Under the pieces are notes generated by a model that was not told where the DNA came from, made no database searches, and saw nothing but the letters and a program-made list of their open reading frames with translations. Positions 26,356 to 35,586 of a stretch of DNA of 64,000 bases are shown here, in pieces. Positions within the stretch are counted from its first letter, which is position 1; every line of letters starts with the position of its first letter. This stretch comes from Kappaphycus alvarezii (taxonomy: Eukaryota; Rhodophyta; Florideophyceae; Gigartinales; Solieriaceae). The translations under genes and the position numbers were made by a program. Location: positions 2,666,001 through 2,730,000 of the forward strand of contig NADL03000594.1 in the NCBI GenBank assembly GCA_002205965.3, written 5' to 3'.

Positions 26356-27523
26356 ATGACAGGCGCACATCAGCAGGATCAAACCAGAGCCATCAGCCTC
26401 CAGCATGCTCGAAATTGGCGAAACGTGGTACTTCTTCTTATCCACTGTAGGTCATTCCACAAGGACAACTCCAACCTCATACTCAAGGCAATGGAAAAAT
26501 ACTGGAAAGCGCGACAGGACTACGAGGATCATGCAATAAGGGCGATGAAAATAGCGGAAACCAATTTCGCAGTTAAGTTTTTTGGTATGTCCGACGCTGA
26601 ATGTGTAATCCACTTTTGTTTCAAGAAGGATGACGTCATCAAACGCATTGCAGTAATTGGGTGGCCAGAAGAGAAAACGAGTACTTCAAGAAACAGGTAT
26701 GCATCGAAACCATTGTAAAGTACTTGTATTTTACGTAAACGAATGAGTACGCCGCAACGATAGAAAGAGATGGAGCTCCTTTGGAAAGTATGGAAGTCAG
26801 GTGTGTGAGATATTTTGGGAAACAATTGAACTATTTTTAGAGAAGAGGTTGTACCCGTTGACAGAAGGGATGAAGCAGTCTTATTTTCAGGGTAAGGGAG
26901 AATCATATGCAGCTGCAGGACACAACAAAACCCAAGCATTGCATAAGTGTGTTGGATTTATTGATGGAACTGTCATTGCAATTGCGAGGTCCGGTAACAG
27001 CGCAGTGCAAAACTTAGTTTATAACGGTCACAACAGTAAACATGCTCTCAAGTTTGAAGCTATATCAACACCGTATGGAATGTTCACACACGTATTTGGC
27101 CCCATACAAGGCAGAAGAAAAGAGTAGACGCTATACACGAGGTCTGGAGTAGACGAATAATTCGGAACACCTCTAAATACTACTGAAAAACATTATTGTA
27201 TCTACGGCAACAGTGGTTATAACTGGAGGTCCTTTTCGGAGATCCATTTTCAAGGTTCCTCTCTCAACAGTGCTCAGAAGAACTTCAAAGAGGCTATGTC
27301 AAATAGTCGAGTCACAGTGGAATGGATGTTCAAAGAGGTCAACCTTTACTGGAATATAGTTGATTTCAAGAGAAAGTTGAAGATTAGGGAGTCTCTCGTA
27401 CCTGCGCTTTACTATTTTGGTACGTTAATGTGCAACATTCGAAACTCTTTCTATCCAAACCAAACATCTCAGTACTTCAACTGCACACCACCAACCCTTG
27501 AAGAATTTTTGAATTCAAAGTAA
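26356..27523 (+). pseudogene. Harbinger (HARBI1-like, DDE_Tnp_4) transposase pseudogene
   Basis: The protein resembles the nuclease family of Harbinger elements. The N-terminal region carries FGMSDAECVIHFCFKKDD. The core runs GFIDGTVIAIAR with the first aspartate, then YNGHNSKHALKFEAIS and HVFGPIQGRRKE, then YGNSGYN. The family has YGDSGYN at this last point, so the second catalytic aspartate is replaced by Asn. The last acidic residue sits in VTVEWMFKEVNLYW, and the C-terminus is PPTLEEFL. In-frame stops occur at 26,716-26,718, 26,761-26,763, 27,125-27,127 and 27,158-27,160. One frame change lies near 26,775-26,785. The gene is dead. The Myb-like partner gene ends 314 bases downstream on the other strand. 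Confidence 0.85.
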
Positions 27524-27837
27524 AGAAAGAGCCAACTGTTTTGATTTGATTCTATCGTAGCGCAAGGAGCGAGGGCAAGTCCGTAGCGTAGATCGCGAGG
27601 AACGAGCGGCCGGAGCGCGGAGATAAGTTCGCTTGGCGCGCATGGGGCGGAACCCAGTGCAGCTGTTCGCCAAGCGAGCCAGCGTAGGAAATAAAATGAG
27701 CGTTCCTAACAATATTCAATACAAACAAAGGGACAGAAACATCAGGCAACATGTTTACTTAGACTCAAAAAACTTCATCATGAACTGTAACTTCTCCAGT
27801 TCAAGCTCTTTGCGGCTCTACCTTTCCTTCTCGTGCT
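27524..27837. other. Spacer between the two convergent Harbinger genes
   Basis: A 314-base spacer that is GC-rich in its first half. It has a 10-bp inverted repeat (TCGCTTGGCG near 27,630 with its complement near 27,670) separated by about 35 bases. No open frame with family resemblance is present. The inverted repeat could fold in both convergent transcripts, which is inference. Confidence 0.4.
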
Positions 27838-28625
27838 CTACGCGGTCCATTCATCCTTCTTCTTCTCTTGTTCAAGACGCGCGTGGCTTAATTCCAACTT
27901 CTCCTTCTCCAGTGCAATCCTGGCTTCATCGAATGCCTTGAGTATGGCCAAAAACATTTCTATATCGCCTTGAAACGGATTCTTAACCTGTTTGCTCGTA
28001 TACTTCTTCTCCGTTTTCATTGATCGCTCCTGTGCTTCTCTTTTAGCTTCGTTCCGTTCTTCGCTAGATTTCCGCTTCATCGCTGTCGAGCAAATTAAAG
28101 CCCCAGTCCTTTCTTTCTCAGCCTCCTTTTCCGTCGCAGCCTTTCGTTTCGCGCTCTTTGAGTCCGCTAAATCGTCGCGCTCTTCCTTCATAGAACTCAC
28201 AAGTTCTTCCAGCTCTCCCACTTCCCCTCCGATACCATTCATTCGTTTGTCGACCGCGTCCCGCTGTTCGAACCGTTGCTGAATGTGCTTGTACCTGTCC
28301 TGAATTTCTTTCCAAGTCACATGACAAGAAAGTTTCTGCGTCGCATTCGCGCGCTTCGCCACAATATCAAATTGCTCCTTCGTGGTGCCATTCGGTGCAA
28401 TGTGCTCTTTTGCGCTTTTGCGACTGCTACCTCGCGTGCGATGATGAGGTCATCGTTTCCGCTGAACTTCGGTCTACGCCCGATGCGAGCTACCGCTGTT
28501 GCTTCACCGCGGCATTGGGGCGCCTTCTGAGTTTTCGTTGTGTTAGAAGTAGTTTCGCCAGAGTTCGCCGCGCTATCTGGAGAAGGGTTTTGTTCCTCCA
28601 ACTGAGATTTGGCTACAGTGGCGAG
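27838..28625 (-). pseudogene. Harbinger Myb/SANT-like DNA-binding protein pseudogene
   Basis: On the minus strand, a GRRPKFSGNDDLIIARE segment opens the trihelix/Myb-like domain. After one frame change near 28,410 the reading continues through KLSCHVTWKEIQDRYKHIQ, the third-helix region. It ends in a long charged coiled coil, with EKEAEKERTG and later LEKEKLELSHARLEQEKKK. This is the usual second protein of PIF/Harbinger elements, known from the family to help carry the transposase to the nucleus and to the element ends. The frame change separates the first part of the domain from the rest, so the protein is broken. The segment before GRRPKF is acidic and serine-rich and its start is not certain. 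Confidence 0.75.
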
Positions 28626-28664
28626 GTCCTCCAGGGTGCTCCGCGTCAGGCAGTGGGTGAGGGG

Positions 28665-28738
28665 TAGGGATAGGGATAAAGATAGGGATAAGAGTAAGGG
28701 TAGGGGTAAGGGTAGGGGTAAGGATATGGGTTGGGATA
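28665..28738 (+). repeat. Telomere-like TAGGGR array
   Basis: About twelve consecutive six-base units of the form TAGGGA, TAGGGG or TAAGGG. It lies inside the Harbinger element, between the Myb-like gene and the right end. It could be a chance microsatellite or telomere-like DNA captured by the element. The organism's true telomere repeat cannot be seen in this window. Confidence 0.75.
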
Positions 28739-28877
28739 TGTACAGCAGTTCGACAGATAAGGGGTACTTTTGATGCAGTGCTATGCATTCAATATCTAGT
28801 AATGTATGCGCCAAATCTGCAGAAACGTTGACACGTATTACGGTATAATTGCAGTTTTCACTTCACTAAAACGTCAC

Positions 28878-28943
28878 AATTCTGCAATGTAGCTCACGCG
28901 ACATTGCAGAATTCTGCAATGATTTTTTGCAACTGTAATTCAA
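28878..28943. repeat. Harbinger right end: two abutting inverted hairpin units
   Basis: Positions 28,878-28,913 form a perfect 13-bp stem (AATTCTGCAATGT and its complement) with a 10-base loop. This is immediately joined to a second degenerate unit, 28,910-28,943, that resembles the left end (AATTCTGCAATGA then ACTGTAATT). The junction is a perfect 20-base palindrome at 28,902-28,921. Confidence 0.75.
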
Positions 28944-29400
28944 TTAGAGTTTCGTTGTAGTTTGGTACAGTTTTCGGTTGCGTAATCTCTCTAATTCTCT
29001 CTGTTCAGTATTGATGATGATACATCACTCGGTCTTTTCGAGTGTCCACCGGTTTCAAGTCCCGGAGAAGTGGCACAGTCCACCCCTGCTTTACTACCGG
29101 GGAAAGCCATAGAGGCCCGAAAAGCCTGCCTCCTGTTGTCTCCGGGCAGTAGCCCTGCATGCACTCTTTCGTGGATTACATGCGTGAAGGCCTACTGCGA
29201 TGGGGTTTTGCTTGAGCAGAAAGCACTGAACGGGAGAATTCTGGATTGCCTGCATGAAAGGGACCAGGCTCTGTAGGCGTCCGAGGTGTGATTGGGGTGA
29301 CATCAGTCCTGGTCAGTGTTTAACAGCTAAAAGCACTGTGCCCCCGCAGGCGGGCTCTGGTCTTTAACCAGGTTACGTTTTCGAACTAATGTGATCCCCA
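28944..29400. other. Short gap before the second LINE-like element
   Basis: About 450 bases with no identified domain. The part from 29,040 has the same base composition as the element that follows and may be its decayed 5' coding part. A 68-residue frame at 29,070-29,276 has no recognisable motif. Confidence 0.3.
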
Positions 29401-31560
29401 ACCCCGTCCGGCCCATCCGGATTCCTAGCAGCGTCCTCGAAAATTACGAACTTTTTGGCAGCTGGCAAAGCACCAGCCGCCCTCGGCCCTTTCATCACCA
29501 GCGCGCCTCTTACACCGTTGGCCAGCGACCTGACACCGAGGCCAATTGCCGTCTGAGAAACACAGCGCAGATTGCCCGGTGGCTGCCTCATGATAAGGGC
29601 CTCCGCGAAAGCCGCTGCATACCTCTCACCGCCGCAAGTCGGTATCGCCACCAGATCCGGCACCGATACCGTCGTCCACGGCGTCCGACGAGGTGTGCAA
29701 AAGTTCGGCCATAGCTCCGAATATGCCATGCTGACTAACGAGTTGAAGAACGCATTTTATTTGTACAGTCGTTCAGCTTTCTTGGGAGCAGTCAAAAACC
29801 TATTTCCGGAATTGTTTCCCTGGGTTGCGTAATGCTATGAGCATGAACCCGGATTCTCAAATATCGATCTTCACATCATTCGAAGCAAACTAGGAACGAA
29901 GCAAGGCGAAATCGTTGGGCGTCTGTTCGACTTGGGGCTACACCCTGTGATCCTCAAAATCCAAAAGCTTCTGAGATAAGGGGACGACGAGGAACAGCAT
30001 GTCGGCAATCTGCTGTTTCAGCTGTGGTACCATGACGATGAGTACAATAGCGCACGCCAAGGCCAGCTCCTGAAAGCGCTGGATATCCTGTCTTCCTCAG
30101 ATGCATTAAGCAGGGGACTATATGTACTAGCCGTGCCGAAATGCCGAATTTGGTGGCCTGCTCCACCGCAGGAGTCAGTCCAAAGCTTTTATCCATCAAA
30201 CATCACGCAGGAGTACAGTTAAAGCACAGTCGTTTTGAACGCTCATGTTGGGTCCGAAGACTTAACGCAAAGTACTTCACAGCTCACGTTGAGTCCTTAA
30301 TGCTGGTCCCATCGACCTCGAGAACACGCAGATCTCTTTCCAGGTCCTGCGCAACTGTTTCAGTTTCTGTAATAACGGCTACTTGTTGCGCCTGGTACCG
30401 CCCTCTTGCACTGCAGAGGGCACTGCAAAATTTGAGGAGATGATGGAGGGATGCGTGCGGCCAATAGCCGGAGAGTAGTCGAATCTGACATATTTCGAGA
30501 ACTGCAGCTCCCAATCAAGCTGACGACGGAAAACCCATCGCTGGGAGTGGGATTGACATCTGCAAAGTCCATTACAGCCGCTGCTTTCCTCTTCTCCAGC
30601 TCTGAATCAAATAGGCTGAGTGTAGCTCTTCTGCCCGCTCCAGTCAAGGATCTCGCAAAGTACCAAGCCATGGTGGAAGCCCACCGCGCATGGTCCCTCT
30701 CTTGCGCGCACTCCAGGATTCTCCCCCTCAGTGCTTTCTGCTCCAGCTAAACTCCATCGCAGAAGACATTGACGGACGCAATCCACGAAAGATTGCTGGA
30801 TGAGGTCCCCTTGGCGACAACAGAAGGCAATCTCTTTGGGCCTCCATGGCTCTTTCCAGTTTTAGAGCAGGGGTTTATTGTGCCCCCACCTCCGGAACTC
30901 AAGATAAGTCTTGAACTGAGAGAATTCTGGTCGTGGTTCTAGTATTATTGTCAAGTCCCACTTTTCCCGCCACATGCACCATGCCCAAGAAGGAAATGCC
31001 CCGTAAACGCGACCGCATTGGCGAGCATCTCTTGCAATGCTTGCACAGAAGCGAAGGGTCGCCGCGAGACGACAGTCAGGCCATTATACTGGCCAGCGAC
31101 TTGAGACAGGCAGCTCGAAACCCAGTCGTGGAACGGCGAGAAGGGCTTCAACGCGCTAGACGCGACACTGGCGCTATAGGGAATACCGGCGACACGGACT
31201 TCTTTGACGTCACTTTTGTCAACCCCTTTGCACCCTCCCGCAGGAGAGTGGGCACCTTCACCCGCTGACCTCACTTAATGCAGGGAGAAACGCGAAGCTG
31301 AGAACATACGATTCCTTCATCGCGAATTCTGCCAGAGTTAGGCTTGTTTCTGTCCCCATCTCCACCCTCGGAGGTTGGCACTCAGGCGCCTATGCGGTGC
31401 TAAGCGACTTCGCACGCAATGTGGCAGTGAGGACGATGGAGACATATGGAAGGGTTAAGGAAGTCCTCATTCAAGGACACGCCGCAGCAGCATCAATGTC
31501 CAATGCTGTGCATGCCTGATGGATGGTCTCCATCCCCTCTTCTAGGGCGATTGGCGCGCG
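29400..31560 (+). pseudogene. LINE-like (non-LTR) reverse transcriptase element, broken
   Basis: Domain order on the plus strand is fingers, palm, connecting region, then C-terminal domain. The fingers include FITSAPLTPLASDLTPRPIAV near 29,490-29,570. The palm has VVHGVRRGVQKFGHSSE, then KLGTKQGEIVGRLFDLGLHP in the position of the family's QGDPLGP-LF motif, then YHDD at 30,028-30,039 in the place of the YxDD active site. The connecting region includes ESDIFRELQLP (about 30,480) and the C-terminal domain runs from about 30,950 to 31,560. The C-terminal domain is shared with the minus-strand fragment at 25.4-26.1 kb. In-frame stops include 29,830-29,832, and several frame changes follow 30,210. 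The exact LINE clade is not known to me. Confidence 0.6.
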
Positions 31561-32323
31561 CTGCTGATTACTTGATGTGTAAGCTTACATCCATTCTGCT
31601 TAACCCCTTCGGAGACAACTGGCGTCACCTAAGGAAATGCCATCCTACAGCTCTAATCAGTAGAGCACCCCAACGTTTCCCCCCTCTGAGGATATGGCCC
31701 CACTTTCCAATTTTTTAACCAACCTTTTTCCCTTACTGTGTGCAGTACAGTGTAGTCGAGGAACTAGGACCTTTGATGAATGATTGAAGTGGGCCTGCTG
31801 AACTGAAGACACGCCCTGGCGAAGGCTCAACCGATGCCTGCACCAGCAAAATGGACGATACAAAATTCCTGCAACGAAATCACGGCAAGCCGAGAGAACA
31901 ACCCGTTCAAAAACCGCTGTTGCAAGCGCTGCACTTACCGAACCGTGCGACACCGGCGACGAATGCTCTAAGCGATGCTGAGTAAAACGAGCAGGACAGC
32001 AACAGCGAAGACCCCTCGTTTGCTGCGACGGAGACAGCCACGGTGGAGTTGCGGCAGGGTGCCGAGAATTTCTGAGCCTTATCGCAGAGGACGGTTCTCT
32101 GTACAAGCCTCACCCCGTTCGAACCTCGGATGCAGTGGGGGCGAGAGTTGGTATCCCGACCGAAACGACGAAAGGTAAAATCGATGCATAGAAGGCTCGG
32201 TGCCCGTGTCTAGCATAGCCCGAACGCCGAGCAATGCGACGTAAAGATCGAAGGAGACTCATTATTGCAGGGTTTGGAGAGGATGGGAGTAATTGAAAGT
32301 CTACCTGGCAGTGTGGAATTGAC
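31560..32323. other. Gap between LINE-like element and gene island
   Basis: No open frame with an ATG and family resemblance. A 149-residue minus-strand frame at 31,657-32,106 has only a TTG start and no motif, so it is not called. Composition rises to that of the gene island. Confidence 0.35.
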
Positions 32324-32406
32324 GTACTGTACAGTACAGTAGATGTACAGTAGTTTTACAAACATATACTGTATAGTTCAGTAGGACGCAATACCTACTG
32401 TACACA
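32324..32406. repeat. GTACAGTAC-rich palindromic array
   Basis: A cluster of overlapping TACTGTAC/GTACAGTA words in both orientations. The same words recur between 39,965 and 41,346 and near 47,175-47,247. Confidence 0.75.
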
Positions 32407-32559
32407 AAGACATGCGTGGATCCACAAATCATACTTAGCAAAGGGTGCTTTCAATGCCGATCCTCCTCCATGTTACGGCCGACAGCAATGCACATAATGA
32501 CATAGCCAAATACCTTCCAGCCCAGTACGTATACCATAACTCCATGGTCGGTTGGCCAC

Positions 32560-33650
32560 AAGTTCAACATCTTCAACACTCCACATCCTCCAAACCCCCC
32601 CAACCTCGTCCTCCCCTCCACCCAACCTCCCCACCCAGCATACACCTTTCCCATACAACACCACTAAACCCCCACCCTCACATTCCCCGGTCCACCAACC
32701 CCCCAAAAAACTGCTGACACCCCCAACGGCCCAACTCAAAACCACACCCAACCCAACCCGTCACGCCTCCCCCTCCACTCCCAAACCGACTCCACCCAAC
32801 CCCCACCCCAGTAACAGCGCGCACCCACCACAACACATCACCACGCCTGTATCATCGAATCCAAACGCACCCACTTCCACCCCCGCGCGCGCAACGGATG
32901 TACACGACGCGACGACGGCGGCATAGCATAGATGTTTGCACGGGGTGCGAGAAATTACAAATGACGGGGTTTCGCGTGAGACGGGGGTGTTAGAGCGTGG
33001 GGTGGGGCTTGTGTGAGGGGCATCTGTACATGCGGTACAGGTGTGTCAAATTGTGGTCAAGGGCGGTGAGGTGTGGAGGGTGAGGGTAGAGATGTGGTGT
33101 AGGGGTTGGGAGTGAAGAGTGTGCGTGGGCGGGGGTGTGGTGGGGCGTATGGATGGGGGTGGGAGTTGAAGGCGGGAGTGTGTAGAAACAGCGTGGACCA
33201 TGAGTGGGGCTACGTGGGAGGTATACGTGGCAGTGGTGGTACACGTGGGGGTGTGAAGGAGGGTGGTGCGGTGTGTGTTTGCGGTCCTTGTAGAGGTGGC
33301 GGTAAATTGGAAGGTGGTGGTAGTTGGAGTGGTGTATTTGTTGCGGTTTTTTTAGTTATGGCGTGGGGTGTGGTTGAATTTTGTGGGTCAGGCGTGCGGC
33401 GCCGGCGTGACGGACGTTGAATTACAACTTTGCGTGACGGGGCATGAGGTGTGTTGGGTGGTTGGTTGGTGATGTTTTGGGGGGCAATATTTTTTTGTTT
33501 TTTTTTGAAGGGGTGTTTTGCACTGGCGTTTGTGCTTTTTGTGTGCTACCGCCAAGTATGACTCGGTGAGGCGTTTGATGTGCAGTGAGGAGGGGGGGGG
33601 GGGAAATATGGCATACGGGGAATGTGTTTTTTGATTAATTTTTTTTCTTG
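32560..33650. other. Intergenic zone with a C-rich to G-rich strand switch
   Basis: The plus strand is strongly C-rich from about 32,560 to 32,900 and strongly G-rich from about 32,940 to 33,600. It includes a run of twelve Gs at 33,592-33,603. Frames in the C-rich half are proline- and threonine-rich low-complexity sequence with no domain. No gene is called here. The zone ends about 420 bases before the zinc-finger start codon. Confidence 0.5.
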
Positions 33651-34067
33651 TGACAAGCAGAGGGTGGTCCCCCGTTTTTTTTAAAGAGTCAGGGGACTTG
33701 CGCTTCAAGCTTGAAGCAAATCGTCTTATTTTTTTGTGTTGCACAACTTGTGGATATCATATCTTAACTTTAAGCCCACCCCCCCTACCCCGCGGTTTCC
33801 TCCCCTCTTCATTCTTCCCTTGTCGCATCCCCCACACGCCGCAGACAGACTTCGCTTGCACTTGTGTCCACTCGCCCTTCCGCTTCCTCGCTACTATCCT
33901 CCGCACATCATTCCGTCCATATCCGTTCTGTTACATCCGCTCCTTGCCCCTTCTTCATCCCGTCAATCAACCCCTCACAACTAGCCCTCCTACTCATCCT
34001 CCCGAAATCCTTCCTCCACCTCCTTAAACTTCCACCTTCCACCCCCCCTCTTCCCTCCCCAACCACC

Positions 34068-35216
34068 ATGGGTTCCGGCGCCGCCGCCTCCCACCCTCCC
34101 CAAACTCATCCTCCCCCCCTCTCTTCCTCCACACGATCCTCGGATCCCGAAAAGGAATTCAAATGTCCCATTTGTTCGCGAGTCTTCAACAAAAAGGCAA
34201 ACCTCAAGGTTCACTCTCGAAAGCACACTGGCGAAAAGCCCTACGTCTGCTCCCGACCCGGATGCGGTCGTTCCTTCATGTGGAAGAGTTCTGTCACATT
34301 TCACGAGCAAAACTGTCCCAGCTTGAAGAAACCCGTCGGCGCAACCGCAAACGCACCCAACGTACCCCCATCTGCACCAGGTGCCACCACTCCGTCGAAT
34401 ACCACCCTGCCCACTCGAGTGGGCTCCAGGGGTGTTCAGAAGCGGCCCAAAGGAGGAAATACTCTCTCTAGTGTTAGTCTTTCTGCGATGGTGCCTGGCC
34501 CAGGTCCTGGTGGAAAGAAGAGGAAGAACTTCGCCGCGGATCTCAACAAACGGGACGATGTCGCACGCGTCGCCAGACAAATGGGCAAGGTGGCTAATGA
34601 AGGTGTTATTCCTAACAGATCTGTTGCCCCTGGTCCGTTGATGCCTGCAAGCGGACACAACGGCGGGAATTACTCTCCGCCCCCGGTCCACACCTTGTTT
34701 GCAGAGGCAGACACTGCGGGCGCCCTGCCGGCACCCTCCGTTTTGTTGGGCGGAAAGAGGATGACCAGTGGCGGAGGAAAACCTCCCATGATCCCCGGTG
34801 TTAGGGGCTTGTACACTTTACCAAAGGATAATGTCAATGGCAAGGTCCTATTTGATCTCAGAGTGCCATCTGGAGGGACGGGTAAGGCTGGCTCTTTACA
34901 TGTGGGCAAAATGCCAAAGATGCCCATTGCAATGGAGCTAGATGACAGTGATGATGAAGGTACCGAAAAGATTGTCGGCGCCCAGGATGCCTTTATGAGG
35001 ACGGGAAATCCATTTGGAGGGTTTGCACCGCCGACGCGATGTTCCCCGTTGCCTATTAGTAGCCCCATCGTCTGTCCGGGGATTAGTCCTATGCCGTTGA
35101 GCCCTCTTGCCCCGTTTTCACCGTTACCGCCGGATAGCCCTGCACACAACGCGCCTAATCCAGTGCACCCCCCCCTCAATCAGCCCACGGTTCGGCCGAA
35201 CACCCCCGGATGGTAG
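34068..35216 (+). CDS. C2H2 zinc-finger protein
   Basis: A 382-residue nuclear DNA-binding protein. The start is the first ATG in the frame, at 34,068, in a strong context (CCACCATGG); upstream sequence in the frame has only non-ATG starts. Two adjacent fingers follow a short proline-rich lead. Finger 1 uses C33, C36, H49 and H53. Finger 2 uses C61, C66, H79 and C83, a C2HC variant. A canonical TGEKPY linker joins them at 54-59. A basic segment (GGKKRKNF, about residue 145) may be a nuclear import signal. An acidic patch (ELDDSDDEG) lies near residue 290, and the C-terminus is rich in SPL/SPM repeats that could be kinase targets. The family is known for sequence-specific transcription control; the target is unknown. 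There are no introns. A polyadenylation signal follows. Confidence 0.85.
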   Translation: MGSGAAASHPPQTHPPPLSSSTRSSDPEKEFKCPICSRVFNKKANLKVHSRKHTGEKPYVCSRPGCGRSFMWKSSVTFHEQNCPSLKKPVGATANAPNVPPSAPGATTPSNTTLPTRVGSRGVQKRPKGGNTLSSVSLSAMVPGPGPGGKKRKNFAADLNKRDDVARVARQMGKVANEGVIPNRSVAPGPLMPASGHNGGNYSPPPVHTLFAEADTAGALPAPSVLLGGKRMTSGGGKPPMIPGVRGLYTLPKDNVNGKVLFDLRVPSGGTGKAGSLHVGKMPKMPIAMELDDSDDEGTEKIVGAQDAFMRTGNPFGGFAPPTRCSPLPISSPIVCPGISPMPLSPLAPFSPLPPDSPAHNAPNPVHPPLNQPTVRPNTPGW

Positions 35217-35306
35217 AATGGTATGGTAGGTAAAGAGGAGGGTGAAGGTAGGAAGTTTTAGGATAATCGCTTTCCACATGTGTCTCAAGGCTATTGCGTT
35301 CCTGTA

Positions 35307-35312
35307 AATAAA
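35307..35312 (+). terminator. Polyadenylation signal of the zinc-finger gene
   Basis: AATAAA lies 91 bases after the stop codon at 35,216, preceded by TGTAAATA. Spacing and position fit a cleavage signal for this gene. No experimental end is known. Confidence 0.5.
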
Positions 35313-35520
35313 AGACCCCGGAGGCCTTGACAGTTCTCGAATTTTACCACGGCATCGCGACCTACTGCTGTCTCAGGGATGACTCTTGAGGTTGGAAGTC
35401 AGGATTACTGGAACACGGTGGTTCCGCCCCACCAGAGCCGCCGATGGATTGCTTGTTCACACGTGAGCCGCTGTCTCATTACAGATAAACGACGAGACCA
35501 CCTGAACACAATCGCGATGA

Positions 35521-35586
35521 TGTCGCTGAAAGTTCTGCGTACGGTCACTGATGGGACAGTGACCGTACGCAGAACTTTCAGCGACA
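35521..35586. repeat. Perfect 30-bp inverted repeat with 6-base loop
   Basis: Left arm 35,521-35,550, loop ATGGGA, right arm 35,557-35,586. All 30 positions pair. The arms start TGTCGCTGAAAG and contain the internal palindrome-like CGTACG. The repeat ends abruptly on both sides. It lies 305 bases beyond the zinc-finger stop codon, past the AATAAA, and within no convincing open frame. It would form a very stable RNA hairpin if transcribed. It could be a small-RNA precursor, a remnant of a foldback element, or a recent local inversion-duplication. Confidence 0.9.

Larger units (their letters stand above)
26159..28913 (+). mobile_element. PIF/Harbinger DNA transposon, inactive
   Basis: A 2.75-kb element with two convergent genes, as usual for this superfamily: a DDE transposase on the plus strand and a Myb/SANT-type DNA-binding protein on the minus strand. 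Its ends begin AATTCTGCAATG on both sides, in inverse orientation. An inner inverted match adds support: the left copy is GTTACTTTTAGTGAAATGAA at 26,210-26,229, and the right copy is its inverted near-match at 28,857-28,877. Both genes are broken. A 3-bp target duplication is not clear because the right end abuts another copy of the same end motif. Confidence 0.75.

Noticed and set aside
26697-26763. A GT-AG bounded 67-base interval in the Harbinger transposase that would restore the frame as an intron.
   Set aside because: Read as coding, the interval gives STCILRKRMSTPQR and EMELL, which fit the conserved family sequence at this point. It is therefore exon carrying stops, and the frame change lies just after it.
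31657-32106. A 149-residue minus-strand frame.
   Set aside because: It has no ATG at its start and no motif, and overlapping frames exist on both strands.
32552-32926. A 124-residue proline- and threonine-rich frame.
   Set aside because: It is low-complexity sequence caused by the C-rich strand, and no domain or conserved segment is seen.
33388-33744. A lysine-rich 118-residue minus-strand frame upstream of the zinc-finger gene.
   Set aside because: It opens only with GTG and runs through homopolymer tracts with no recognisable domain.
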